A stretch of DNA of 64,000 nt from Ruegeria denitrificans (GTDB lineage Bacteria > Pseudomonadota > Alphaproteobacteria > Rhodobacterales > Rhodobacteraceae). The stretch covers positions 1-64,000 of the forward strand of contig NZ_CYUD01000001.1 of assembly GCF_001458295.1 (NCBI RefSeq), written 5' to 3'. The position numbers and the translations under genes are program-made. The notes under the pieces are model-generated. The model was not told the origin of the DNA. It made no database searches and saw only the letters and a list, made by a program, of their open reading frames with translations. Of the stretch, positions 46,712 through 55,479 are shown in pieces (the stretch's first letter is position 1; each line of letters starts with the position of its first letter).

Positions 46712-47698
46712 TTAGGGCAGTGGATGTCGCAGAACCTTTATGACATCATCGCCCCGGCGGACAAATCGTCGGTCCCGCCGCGTCATGATCTGTCCATCGA
46801 AAGGCGAAAGTATCTCCTGATTTTTTTCTCCTGGCTCTGACATGACCACCGCAAGTCGCTGTCCTTTTTTTACCCAATCACCCACATTAACGTCGTAAAG
46901 AAGTGCACCAGGCACCGGCGATGGGATTAGCTCAGCAGAATCAACGTCGCCCACAATCGGGTCATCGGGATCAATGTCAGGAAGTACATCGACAATGGTG
47001 CCGAGGTCGACAAGATACCTGTAAAGACCATCGGAATCTTGTTGGGCAAGATCAGGCGTTACATCCATCATTCCGCGCAATTCGATTGTTGCCGCGAAAC
47101 GCGTATCTTCTACGCGGTTCTCTGCGGTCCATCGCCCCCCAACCGCCAGATCGAAAGAAATGGGGTCGTCACTGGCGTCGGTTAAGATGACCCTGGCCTG
47201 CATCGCGTGCGCGAGGCGGCGGCCTTCGCCAAGTTGATGCTCGGAAACGTAAAGATATACCGGCCCCTCGTCATCGCAGTGAAGGTCTAGAACGACGTCA
47301 GCGTTTACTGCGATTTCGATTAAGGTTGCTTTTAAGCGTTCCGCAGCAGGCCTGCCGGACAGTTCCTTAGCCATCTTGGTTGGGAAGGATCGGTTAAAGT
47401 TGATCCTCCCGTTGAGATCAAAGCGCCCAAGTGTTTCCCCGTGCACTCCCTGAGCTAGTCCAATTGGATTGGCGTGGGGAACTAATGTAACGTTTCCAGA
47501 CAATCGCCCCTCACTCTCTGCCTTGACAAGACGCGGGATTAGACGATCGAGAGCGACCATCCCGGGCATCTCGTGAGCATGTAACGCCGCCTGAATGTAG
47601 ACAGAAGGGGCGCTCCCTGAGCATTGGAAGTATAGGACGCGCAAAGAGAATTCTTGCCCAGAAGTATCCGAATGCAAGGTGATTTTTTTGATCTCCAT
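46712..47698 (-). CDS. Succinylglutamate desuccinylase/aspartoacylase family protein
   Basis: A 328-aa zinc-dependent deacylase-like protein (MEIKKITLHSDTSG) with the metal-binding ALHAHEMPGMVAL, substrate Arg region GRINFNRSF, a second metal His in VLDLHCDDE, and the C-terminal beta domain (GALLYDVNVGDWVKKGQRLA). Related proteins release carboxylates from N-acyl amino acids or ectoine derivatives. The start at 47698 was chosen as the family start. It is followed by the GFA gene. The substrate cannot be told from sequence. Confidence 0.85.
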   Translation of the reverse strand: MEIKKITLHSDTSGQEFSLRVLYFQCSGSAPSVYIQAALHAHEMPGMVALDRLIPRLVKAESEGRLSGNVTLVPHANPIGLAQGVHGETLGRFDLNGRINFNRSFPTKMAKELSGRPAAERLKATLIEIAVNADVVLDLHCDDEGPVYLYVSEHQLGEGRRLAHAMQARVILTDASDDPISFDLAVGGRWTAENRVEDTRFAATIELRGMMDVTPDLAQQDSDGLYRYLVDLGTIVDVLPDIDPDDPIVGDVDSAELIPSPVPGALLYDVNVGDWVKKGQRLAVVMSEPGEKNQEILSPFDGQIMTRRDRRFVRRGDDVIKVLRHPLP

Positions 47699-47848
47699 GG
47701 GTCCGGAATATATCACAGTCTGCATTTGTTTTCGCAGGCAGTTTCGCGACCAAGAACCCAGGGGCGAACGGCAGTTCTGTTCGCAACTCGGTCATTCGCC
47801 CTAATTATGCCAACGTCGACTTCGGCAAAAAGAAAGCAAAGAATACGT

Positions 47849-47879
47849 CCCCCGGCAACCCGCTAAGGGCCGCCGAGGG
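47849..47879 (-). terminator. Stem-loop after the 57-aa gene copy (shared with 56977-57006)
   Basis: On the minus strand CCCTCGGCGGCCC, a 5-base loop, and GGGTTGCCGGGG form an imperfect strong hairpin 8 bases after the stop of the 57-aa gene. The identical hairpin follows the homologous gene at 56796-56969, where a T-run comes about 20 bases later. Here no long T-run follows, so termination is likely but not certain. Confidence 0.5.
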
Positions 47880-47886
47880 TTGGTTG

Positions 47887-48060
47887 TCAGGGTGGTCTTC
47901 GGTTGACGACATAGTCGGCCAACCACTGCCAGTAGGCTTCAGCGTCCCGGAACCCCTGAGCGCGAGCAGCCAGATCTTCCGCAGCTTTACGGGTGCATCC
48001 GCCATCGTATTCGGCGATGGCAGCCCGCTCCTCAAACGCATCAATGTCCGGGAAACTCAT
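47887..48060 (-). CDS. 57-aa conserved protein, second copy of an integrase-linked gene
   Basis: It encodes 57 aa starting MSFPDIDAFEERAAIAEYDG and ending NRRPP. It differs in only a few residues from the protein encoded directly after the integrase at 56796-56969, and the 3' flank including the hairpin is also shared. Here no integrase precedes it. It is thus a leftover of a second related element. The protein is predicted soluble and helical; no domain was recognised. It may act as an excision or replication accessory factor of the element, which is inference from linkage. Confidence 0.7.
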   Translation of the reverse strand: MSFPDIDAFEERAAIAEYDGGCTRKAAEDLAARAQGFRDAEAYWQWLADYVVNRRPP

Positions 48061-48192
48061 ACCGGAAAGTAGCCATTTTGGCTCTGACTGAGTTCGCCAA
48101 CAAGGCAAGCGGTGGGCACTTTGCCGCGGAGATATCAAAAAACGGCAAACAAGACATAAATGCCGTGCAGAAGAGCAATGAGGCAATGTTTC

Positions 48193-48507
48193 ATGTCACA
48201 CCCTTTGAACCCTGCAATCGAAATGGCGATGAAAGCAGCTGATATGTCGGATGAGTTCAAGGACCTTCCGGGCGCGGGCAAGCCGCTGGGGTTTCTGTCC
48301 CGCCCTAAGGACGCGGTGATTGATCGATTGTTGAAAGAAAACCAAGCAAAACCGCTGGCGGTGGAGTTGAAGAAGAAGATTTCGGACCTTCGCGAGGCGC
48401 TCAAAGCCGAAACCGATGAAGCCGCCCGGAAAGCTCTAATGAAGGAAATCGCAGAGCAGCAACTTCGGCTGGATTTGGAACTAGAAGCACTTCGCAAATA
48501 CGGCTGA
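48193..48507 (+). CDS. DUF1992 (DnaJ-homologue subfamily C member 28-like) protein
   Basis: A 104-aa protein (MSHPLNPAIEMAMKAADMSD) with the family core EFKDLPGAGKPLGF followed by helical, charged sequence. The domain is widespread in bacteria with no defined function. It lies between the 57-aa gene copy and repeat copy C, so it may have been carried by, or caught between, remnants of integrative elements. Confidence 0.8.
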   Translation: MSHPLNPAIEMAMKAADMSDEFKDLPGAGKPLGFLSRPKDAVIDRLLKENQAKPLAVELKKKISDLREALKAETDEAARKALMKEIAEQQLRLDLELEALRKYG

Positions 48508-48528
48508 CCTGCCCTCTCTAGTTGACCC

Positions 48529-48690
48529 CTTCGGGGGCATTTCTGACCGCTAGATCGACCGTTCACTGCCGCTGAGACGACCGCTGACGAGACGTTCCGG
48601 GGGCTGAAGACTGGTCGCTGGTGCTGGCGGTTGGCGGGGCTGGGGCGGAGCGGACGCTCATTCCTAGTGCAGCGAATGACTGCTGAGAGC
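48529..48690 (+). repeat. Dispersed noncoding repeat, copy C (lacks the start)
   Basis: It begins at CTTCGGGGGCATTTCTGACC and runs through CCGCTGAGACGACCGCTGAC, GGTCGCTGGTGCTGGCGGTT and ACTGCTGAGAG, as in copies A and D. The tRNA-like first 20 bases of the family are absent here. It ends 52 bases before the cyclase gene at 48742. Copy A likewise lies next to a cyclase gene. Confidence 0.7.
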
Positions 48691-48741
48691 TCGAAGCAGA
48701 CACTAATTTGCTTGACTATTTGCGTTTATGCGCCGCTTTTT

Positions 48742-50502
48742 CTAGCGCTTCCGGTCGGCTTTCCGCAGACCGTCGATTAACAATGCATTGTGTTCGGGCA
48801 GGCGATAGAGGACCAAGCCGCCGGACAGGATACTCCCGAGAAAGGCTGGGGCGAAATCTGCGAGCGCCTGCTCGTGTTGCCGACCGACTTCAGGTCGATC
48901 GAGATGCGCGGCACTGGCGATCATTAACGCACGGCGGATCGGAGCGCGGGGCGTCATCTGGATGGCTCGCTCGCCCCATAGCATGGCGTCCTCGAAATCC
49001 GCGTCAGCAAAGGCTGCCTGAGCAAGCGACAAGTAAGCATCACCGACCCATAGATCCGTGTCGCGTGGTGAGAGCTGGAGTGCGAGTTGGGCGTGCTTAC
49101 GCGCTTCAATGGTTCGACCCACCAATGACTCGTGCCATGCCAGAAAGAAGATGTTGCGGGCGAAGTTCGGGTTTAATTGGAAACCCAAGTTAAAATCAGC
49201 CTCGGCACCATCGAAATCGCCGCGGAAGTGACGAACCATGCCGCGGACGGAAAGGGCACGTGGGTCAAGCTGACCGCCCCGGAATAGGGGCTCGACGCTC
49301 TTCTCCGCCAAATTCAGTGTTTCGGCTGGATCCTCATCGAACTGATACAAGTATCGCATTAGGTAGGCATATGCCTTGATCCAATGGGCCTGGACGTTGC
49401 GCGGATCGAGATCGATAGCGCGATTGGAGATCAAGATAACTTCGTCGAATTTCTCCTGGGAGTGGAAGCCACCCGCATAAAATATTGCCATCGCCTGAAG
49501 CGAGAGGTCATACGAGTTGAAGTCGATGCTTTGTGCATTGGAAACTCGGCCGATTTCAGCCATAGAGATCTGAGGGGCGATGGCACCGACGACGTTGCGT
49601 GTAATTTCGTCCTGCAGCGCGAAAATGTTTTCAAGTGTGCGGTCGTAGCGTTCGGCCCAGACATGCGCTCCATTTGTGCAGTCAATTAGCTGAGCAGTAA
49701 TACGAACACGGTTGGCGGAGCGCCGAATGCTGCCCTCGAGCATGTAGCGTACCCCTAACTCACGAGAGACTTGGTGATGAGTGACCGGGCGGCCTTTGAA
49801 CGAGAAAGAAGAGTTGCGGGCGATAACAAAAAGCTCTGGGAAGCGCGATAATTCCGTGATGATATCTTCCGAGACGCCATCGCAGAAATATTCCTGCTCC
49901 AGGTCATTAGACATGTTCTGGAATGGTAGGACAGCGACGGAGGGTTTGTCGGCCGGTTGCAACGACATAATCGTATCGTCAGGGTTGTCTTCCATTTCCA
50001 TCTTGTAAACGCGCATGGGCACAGGAATGTTTTTGAGTGCGAGGTCGCCGAGGTCGACGAAGGAAATTTTAGTTTTGCCTCGGACTTGCCGATAGGCGTC
50101 GTCAGATATTAGGACGCCGCCCGGCCTGGCCATGCTTTCGAGCCGGGCCGCAAGGTTGACCCCTTCACCGTAGATATCGCCCTCGTCCAAAATTACGTCG
50201 CCAAGATGTAGTCCGATGCGGAAGCTGATCCGGCAATGGGCTGGGTTCGCGGCTTCGGCTGCGGAGAGTGCTTTCTGGAGGGCGGCCGCGGCCTCAACGG
50301 CTGCGACGACAGAATCAAATAGTGCGAGCAGGCCATCTCCGGTAAGTTTAACGATCCGCCCATTAGCACCTTGGATGCTCGGGTCGATAATATCCCGTCG
50401 CAGGTCTTTAAGTCGAGAAAGTGTACCCTCCTCGTCGGCCGCCATGAGCCGGGAGTAACCGACCATGTCGGCGACAAGTATAGCGGCAAGTCGGCGGGTC
50501 AT
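48742..50502 (-). CDS. Class III adenylate/guanylate cyclase fused to TolB-like and TPR domains
   Basis: A 586-aa paralogue of the protein at 11486-13681: MTRRLAAILVADMVGYSRLM opens the cyclase domain, with metal Asp at 12 and 56 (TGDGL). A TolB/FlgO-like domain begins near KPSVAVLPFQNMSND, and TPR-like helices follow. Unlike its paralogue it shows no clear transmembrane helix between the cyclase and TolB-like parts and no HEAT repeats. The start at 50502 was chosen by the shared MTRRLAAIL opening. The product nucleotide and input signal are unknown. Confidence 0.87.
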   Translation of the reverse strand: MTRRLAAILVADMVGYSRLMAADEEGTLSRLKDLRRDIIDPSIQGANGRIVKLTGDGLLALFDSVVAAVEAAAALQKALSAAEAANPAHCRISFRIGLHLGDVILDEGDIYGEGVNLAARLESMARPGGVLISDDAYRQVRGKTKISFVDLGDLALKNIPVPMRVYKMEMEDNPDDTIMSLQPADKPSVAVLPFQNMSNDLEQEYFCDGVSEDIITELSRFPELFVIARNSSFSFKGRPVTHHQVSRELGVRYMLEGSIRRSANRVRITAQLIDCTNGAHVWAERYDRTLENIFALQDEITRNVVGAIAPQISMAEIGRVSNAQSIDFNSYDLSLQAMAIFYAGGFHSQEKFDEVILISNRAIDLDPRNVQAHWIKAYAYLMRYLYQFDEDPAETLNLAEKSVEPLFRGGQLDPRALSVRGMVRHFRGDFDGAEADFNLGFQLNPNFARNIFFLAWHESLVGRTIEARKHAQLALQLSPRDTDLWVGDAYLSLAQAAFADADFEDAMLWGERAIQMTPRAPIRRALMIASAAHLDRPEVGRQHEQALADFAPAFLGSILSGGLVLYRLPEHNALLIDGLRKADRKR

Positions 50503-50804
50503 ATGCAATTCCTGTCGGTGATCACCCGTTGAAGCTATCAAGATTGGCAATTGCCTGCCAATAATCGCGATTGAATGTATCGAGCCCGTTGCCGTTTTCC
50601 ATTGAGTGAACTGCTTTCTGAGCCCAATACACGTCAGATTAGGCTTATTTCTTAAGCTATGTTAGCCTGCCGAAAGACCGCAGTTCATAAACCGACCAGT
50701 GCTTTCTTTGCGATCGGCCTTTATTTCGTGCGCCCAGGTCCACTGATCGGCTCTGAGGGAAACCGTCTATTAGGCGGGCGAACTTGAAACGACGGGGGAA
50801 GATT
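50503..50804. other. Divergent promoter region between the cyclase and the FAD oxidase
   Basis: A 302-base gap between two divergent genes. It presumably holds both promoters. No clear palindrome or RNA gene was recognised. Confidence 0.4.
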
Positions 50805-52175
50805 ATGACAGCCAAGACATTAAGTGAACTCCGTGACTATTTACGCGGGGAAGTCATAACTGAAGATGACGCCAGCTATGAAGACTCGCGTAAAGTCCAC
50901 AACGGGATGATCGACAAAAGGCCCGCCGCAATCGTGCGGACCGCCAATGCCGGGGACGTGATGACGGTCGTCAACTACGCGCGTGACAATGGGCACGACC
51001 TTTCGGTTCGTGGCGGCGGGCATAGCGGCCCAGGCTTTGGCACGAATGACGGAGGCGTCGTCATTGACCTGTCGCACATGCGTAGCGTCCGTGTCGATCC
51101 CGGCGCAAAGACGGTTCGCGCCGAGGGTGGCGCAACGTGGGGCGATTTTAACTCTGCTACTAGTGCGTTTGGCCTTGCCACGACGGGTGGCGTAATATCG
51201 ACGACTGGCATCGCTGGGCTCACGCTTGGTGGCGGGATCGGTTACCTGTCGCGCGGGCATGGTCTCTCGCTCGACAACCTTATTTCGGCGGACGTAGTGA
51301 CAGCGGATGGCAAGATGTTGATCGCCAGCGAAGACAAAAACGCCGATCTCTTTTGGGCGATCCGTGGCGGTGGCGGCAATTTCGGTGTCTGTACCTCACT
51401 CGAGTACAAGCTTCAGCCGGTGGACACAGTTTACTGGGGCCCGATGTTTTTCGAGATCGAAGAGACCGAGACGATCTTCAAGTTCTACCGAGATTACATA
51501 AAGACGGCACCGCGCGAGATGGGAGCCTTTCCGGCTTTCCAGATAGCACCGCCGCTGCCTTTCATCCCAGAAGATCGCCACGGCGATATGTTTTGCGCCA
51601 TCGTCGCCTGCTGGTCCGGCGATCCGGCGGAAGGAGAAAAGCAGTTCAAGGCATTTCACGAAGTCGCCGAGGTCAAGGCTGAACATGTCGGTCCTGTGCC
51701 TTATCCAGCCATCAACGCGGCCTTCGACGGCCTATTTCCAAAGGGTATCCGACAGTACTGGAAGGGCAATTTCGTCAAGGAACTTACCGATGAGGCAATC
51801 GCCGCCCACGTCCAGCACGGGCCCAACGCGCCGACGGTCAGTTCCACCATGCATCTTTACCCGATCGACGGCGCCTGTCACGACGTGGACGCGGACGCAA
51901 CGGCATTCGGGCATCGGGATGCCAATTTTTCGATGGTTGTTCTGGCCGCATCTGACGATCCGGCGGACGACGCAGCGCATACCAAGTGGGTGCGTGACTA
52001 CTCAGATGCGATAGCGCCGCACTCCGAGCCTGGCGGGTATATCAATTTCATGGATGACGATGATGCCGGGCGCGCGCAGGAAAATTTCGGCGGCAACTAT
52101 GAGCGGCTTCTCAAACTGAAGCGTCAGTACGATCCGGACAATCTGTTCCGCATCAACCAGAACATTGCTCCTTAG
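50805..52175 (+). CDS. FAD-linked oxidase with berberine-bridge-type C-terminus
   Basis: A 456-aa PCMH-type flavoprotein. The FAD domain has VRGGGHSGPGFG (His position used for covalent flavin in the family), GATWGDFN, TGIAGLTLGGGIGYLSRGHG and WAIRGGGGNFGV. The C-terminal end NYERLLKLKRQYDPDNLFRIN is the BBE signature. Such enzymes oxidise alcohols, sugars or alkaloid-like compounds with O2. GGGGGAAG precedes the ATG at 50805. A small gene for an unknown protein follows. Confidence 0.9.
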   Translation: MTAKTLSELRDYLRGEVITEDDASYEDSRKVHNGMIDKRPAAIVRTANAGDVMTVVNYARDNGHDLSVRGGGHSGPGFGTNDGGVVIDLSHMRSVRVDPGAKTVRAEGGATWGDFNSATSAFGLATTGGVISTTGIAGLTLGGGIGYLSRGHGLSLDNLISADVVTADGKMLIASEDKNADLFWAIRGGGGNFGVCTSLEYKLQPVDTVYWGPMFFEIEETETIFKFYRDYIKTAPREMGAFPAFQIAPPLPFIPEDRHGDMFCAIVACWSGDPAEGEKQFKAFHEVAEVKAEHVGPVPYPAINAAFDGLFPKGIRQYWKGNFVKELTDEAIAAHVQHGPNAPTVSSTMHLYPIDGACHDVDADATAFGHRDANFSMVVLAASDDPADDAAHTKWVRDYSDAIAPHSEPGGYINFMDDDDAGRAQENFGGNYERLLKLKRQYDPDNLFRINQNIAP

Positions 52176-52272
52176 ATCGAAGGTACTGAATTAGATAAGG
52201 CCTGCCTGGTCATCTTGGTTGTTGCTGACGGAGCAGGTCGGAACATTTTTCACGTATAGGAAGGAACAGCTC

Positions 52273-52587
52273 ATGATGATCGCGCGCTGGACCTGCGAGG
52301 CCAAGTTCGGAATGAAATCAGAGACGTTGGCGCTTCACAAAGAATGGGCCGAGCAGATCGGCTCGCAGACAGATATTGATATGTCGAAAAGCCGGATCGT
52401 TACCGGTTCGGTTGGCGCTAAGGAAGCAATAATTCAAGACGAATTCGAGATCGATAATCTCGCCGAACTGGATGCGTTTTTCAATAAAATCGCTTCGATC
52501 AAGATGCATGCCGACTGGGGAAAAAAGATGGGGGAAGTGATAGTTTCCGGCTCAACATATTGGGAGGTTTTTCGCGTCGTGGAGTAA
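52273..52587 (+). CDS. Small conserved protein of unknown function
   Basis: A 104-aa protein (MMIARWTCEAKFGMKSETLA) with an alternating beta/alpha pattern that suggests a ferredoxin-like dimeric alpha/beta barrel. AGGAAGGA precedes the ATG. No family was recognised with confidence. It lies 97 bases after the FAD oxidase gene on the same strand and may be co-expressed. Confidence 0.6.
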   Translation: MMIARWTCEAKFGMKSETLALHKEWAEQIGSQTDIDMSKSRIVTGSVGAKEAIIQDEFEIDNLAELDAFFNKIASIKMHADWGKKMGEVIVSGSTYWEVFRVVE

Positions 52588-52732
52588 AAGACCTGGATCG
52601 CCCAGAACGTCATCTTAGCGACCGGCTGCGAATAGCTGCTTTGAGCCCTAAGCGGACTTGGCCGCCTCAATACTCCACGACAGTCGTAGATTGTACGAAC
52701 TGACAAGATGATAAACAGAATTGGGCCAATCT

Positions 52733-53332
52733 TTAGTATGCATTTCGAGAGGATCTGTCCTCGGACAGCGAATTTTGCTTGAGTTCTACCAGCAATTCGA
52801 TTGCGTCCGCTAGGTGTTCCCGATCGATATGATGATCACCGCGAGCAACACGAATCTTGTGCGCCTCGATCATCACCTCAGCGTGGCGGCAACCCTCAGG
52901 TGGTTCGAACCTATAGCTTGCGAGCTCGAGCCGGAGCCCCAAGGGATCACGGAAGTAAATTGAATCCATGAAGCCTCGGTCGACAGGTCCGGAGTGATCA
53001 ACACCACGAACATCCAAGCGCGCTGCAATCTGCCAGAATGTGGCTTGGCTCACATTGAGCGCGAGATGATGCAAAGAGCCAACAGCCTCAGGTACTGGGG
53101 TCGCATCCGGTTTCAGGTCTTCGTTAGTGAAAATCGTGATAAGGCGGCCATCGCCGGGGTCGAAGTACAGATGCCCCTCGTTAGGGTTGTCGAGGTTTGG
53201 CTGTTCAAAGATGAAAGGCATCCCCAGAACACCTTCCCAGAAATCAATCGAGGTCTGGCGGTCGGCGCCGTTGATAGTGATGTGGTGTACTCCCTGTGTT
53301 TGAATTTTTTTTATCTGACTGGACTTTGACAT
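52733..53332 (-). CDS. VOC-superfamily protein (glyoxalase/extradiol dioxygenase fold)
   Basis: A 199-aa protein with two beta-alpha-beta-beta-beta halves: GVHHITINGADRQTSIDFWE at the start (metal His), SLHHLALNVSQATFW (second metal His), and RDPLGLRLELASY (metal Glu). The spacing fits ring-cleaving or glyoxalase-like enzymes. It is a single gene, convergent with the small gene upstream. Substrate unknown. Confidence 0.85.
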   Translation of the reverse strand: MSKSSQIKKIQTQGVHHITINGADRQTSIDFWEGVLGMPFIFEQPNLDNPNEGHLYFDPGDGRLITIFTNEDLKPDATPVPEAVGSLHHLALNVSQATFWQIAARLDVRGVDHSGPVDRGFMDSIYFRDPLGLRLELASYRFEPPEGCRHAEVMIEAHKIRVARGDHHIDREHLADAIELLVELKQNSLSEDRSSRNAY

Positions 53333-53580
53333 TTTGTGACTCCGGGTTTGTTCACTGAGGCCAACCGGGCCTAGTCTGACGGATTAGATTTCTGGTCTGG
53401 CACTGGAACTGACCCAAGTTTCTTGGGCTTGTCTGCGCGGCAAACGTATGAGTAACCTCCGGCAAACGGCTGCAACTAGCCCAATGCAGACTAGAACTCG
53501 CCCTATCTTAGCTTTTTAAGAAGTTTCAGTCAGGTTCTTGCGAGTGTCGTTGACATAACGCGAAAAAATTTCCGAATGGC

Positions 53581-54378
53581 TCACTTGGTCAGCCGATCTT
53601 CCGAGTATACATTCGGGTCGATGATCGCGACTATGTCGCTGCCGCTATCCTCCAAGCCAAGTCTTTCGCACAACCGTGCTGAGGCAGCGTTGCCAGGAGC
53701 GATGCCTGTCTTGAACCCTGTTGCGCCAAGCTTTTCATGAGAGTGTATCATAGCTTTGGCCCCCAAGACTTTTGCAATACCTTCACCCATGCGGTCAGGT
53801 TTGGTCGAGAGTTGCCCCCATTGAGCGCGACGATGCAACCGACTGCTGGGCGGATGACACAGAACCGAACCCGCAGTTGCAACTGGAGCACCTGATCTAT
53901 CAACGACGACCATAGCAAATCCGGGGCGAGATAATCCGCGCATAACTGGCCCTATTGGCGGCAGAACACCGTGGCTCATCGCGACTTCTGCGAAAGCTTG
54001 AAGCCATTCTGGCGGAGAGTCGCGATCAATCACACGTACGGTCAAATCCTCGGGCAGCGCCCGTGTTGCGAGTACTTTCCGAGCGATGTCAACGCACTTC
54101 AGGCCACCAAGATAACAAGCGATTGTGTCAGTTTTTAATCCCTGACTTTCAATGACTTCTCGCGTCTTTGTTACCTCCTGACGCGGTATGCTTTCTATCG
54201 CCGTGATGCCAAGTATTCGGGCCATTGAAACGGCATCATCCAAAGCCCCGCTGTACTCGTTGGCAATTTGAATACCGCGTCCATGGCTACAAAATCGAGG
54301 GTCATCGCCCAACAGCTGGATAAGATGCTCACCCATGGTCGACATACGCCGCTGTGCATCACTTCCAAATACTTCCAT
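53581..54378 (-). CDS. GNAT-family acetyltransferase-like protein
   Basis: A 265-aa protein. Its C-terminal part carries a GNAT-like acyl-CoA motif region (WGQLSTKPDRMGEGIAKVLG) and the ending NAASARLCERLGLEDSGS. The N-terminal 100 residues do not match a family I recognise. The start follows GGAT at 54378. The acceptor substrate is unknown. The gene lies just outside the left end of the integrative element. Confidence 0.6.
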   Translation of the reverse strand: MEVFGSDAQRRMSTMGEHLIQLLGDDPRFCSHGRGIQIANEYSGALDDAVSMARILGITAIESIPRQEVTKTREVIESQGLKTDTIACYLGGLKCVDIARKVLATRALPEDLTVRVIDRDSPPEWLQAFAEVAMSHGVLPPIGPVMRGLSRPGFAMVVVDRSGAPVATAGSVLCHPPSSRLHRRAQWGQLSTKPDRMGEGIAKVLGAKAMIHSHEKLGATGFKTGIAPGNAASARLCERLGLEDSGSDIVAIIDPNVYSEDRLTK

Positions 54379-54597
54379 GGGTTATCCTTTGGGCCGCTGC
54401 AAAATGGTTCGACGATGATCGTTTGATATAAGTTGCGTCGTCAAGCGCACGTCAGACGCGAGACCGCGACGAAAAGAGAGTTATTGGTCGAGGGTGAATG
54501 GCAACTATGTCCGCAGAACGGTCATTCAACCAACCGTCAATCAACGCCTGCTTTGGAACAAAGAAATCAAGGTGATAGGCGCCCGCCCGATAACCCG

Positions 54598-54891
54598 CTA
54601 CGCTAGGCCCTCTCGACTCCACCGGGCCTTTACTTGGCAGGGGTTATGCTTGTTCTCGGCGTCCTGATGGGCTTGCGTATGACAGCTTGGGCATAGGGCA
54701 ATCGTGATGAACGTTTTCTTGCCCGTTGAAATGTCGGTGCAAAGTTCCTCACCGCAAATCTCGAGCAACTCCCCGCGTGACATTAACTCATTGGTGGTGA
54801 TGCCACAGTGCTGGCACTGCGCTTCTTCAAGGGCGCATCTGACTTCCTCAACCGAAACAATCCGTTGATAGTTGCATGCAGTATCGGCCAT
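54598..54891 (-). CDS. Small cysteine-rich (HNH/zinc-ribbon-like) protein
   Basis: A 97-aa protein starting MADTACNYQRIVSVEEVRCA with CQHCGIT and later LCPSCHTQAHQDAENKHNPC. The pair of Cys-x2-Cys motifs with following His residues looks like an HNH-endonuclease or zinc-finger fold. The ribosome site is weak (GGTAAG). It ends the region before the integrase module and is divergent from it, so it may belong to the element. Function unknown. Confidence 0.6.
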   Translation of the reverse strand: MADTACNYQRIVSVEEVRCALEEAQCQHCGITTNELMSRGELLEICGEELCTDISTGKKTFITIALCPSCHTQAHQDAENKHNPCQVKARWSREGLA

Positions 54892-55049
54892 TTTCTTACC
54901 CCGCGAAATCGTTAACAACTCAACCCTGTGCAATAGACCTGCTCTGGCCTCACCCAGTATTCGCCATGGGAGACTCAGGCTAACGCAGGTGTCACTCGCA
55001 AACAAGCCAGCGGGTATCACTCACTCCGCTCCCATCAAAACCGAGGACC

Positions 55050-55083
55050 CTCCTGCATCTAAATAAAGAAGCAACTGCAGGAG
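55050..55083 (+). promoter_or_regulatory. Stem-loop that includes the ribosome site of the 55-aa gene
   Basis: CTCCTGCA (55050-55057) is the exact reverse complement of TGCAGGAG (55076-55083), with 18 bases between. The AGGAG of the second arm is the Shine-Dalgarno sequence for the ATG at 55092, so folding of the leader would hide it. In the scar copy at 13837-13872 the arms are kept as TCCTGCA/TGCAGGA with a changed outer base. A role in controlling the first gene of the integrase operon is inference. Confidence 0.55.
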
Positions 55084-55091
55084 TTTGATCC

Positions 55092-55259
55092 ATGAAGTAC
55101 CTGTCTGCCCTCGGCGTTCTCGTCGGGGGTTTTCTTTTGCACCCACCGCCCAAGGCCGTCCTGACGACGATGCTCTGGGTGGTCTCTCGGTCTCACCCCG
55201 CTGTCTCGGCGCTGGTTCTGCTGGCGGTCCTCTGGACGTGGAGGTCCGACGATGGCTGA
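55092..55259 (+). CDS. 55-aa membrane protein, first gene of the integrase operon
   Basis: It encodes MKYLSALGVLVGGFLLHP, a short loop with basic residues, and a second hydrophobic stretch (AVSALVLLAVLWTW) ending in RSDDG. Two membrane helices and a charged tail resemble small phage holin-like proteins, but no family was identified. GGAG lies 8 bases before the ATG within a hairpin. It overlaps the next gene (ATGGCTGA). A frameshifted start of the same gene occurs in the scar at 13880. Confidence 0.65.
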   Translation: MKYLSALGVLVGGFLLHPPPKAVLTTMLWVVSRSHPAVSALVLLAVLWTWRSDDG

Positions 55260-55443
55260 GCTGAAACTGAACCCCGGTGACGTCGTGGTCGTCCGCGCCT
55301 TTGATGACGTTCCTGAGCATCTGTTCCGCGTGGAAGAGGTGTTCGAAGACTGCGTGACCGGCTTTGCCATCACCGGCCCTCTGGCTGGTTCCTACGGCGA
55401 ACCGGCCCTCGAGATGATCGTCAGGCTCGTCTCAACCAACTGA
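55252..55443 (+). CDS. 63-aa conserved protein upstream of the integrase
   Basis: MAELKLNPGDVVVVRAFDDV...EVFEDCVTGFAITGPLAGSYGE is a compact beta-rich sequence, probably an SH3-like small barrel. It overlaps the 55-aa gene by eight bases and lies 36 bases before the integrase, so the three are likely one transcript. A role as a recombination directionality factor is possible but rests only on position. Confidence 0.6.
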   Translation: MAELKLNPGDVVVVRAFDDVPEHLFRVEEVFEDCVTGFAITGPLAGSYGEPALEMIVRLVSTN

Positions 55444-55479
55444 TCCCAACCCACATTCCAAATCTGAAAGGAGAAGACC

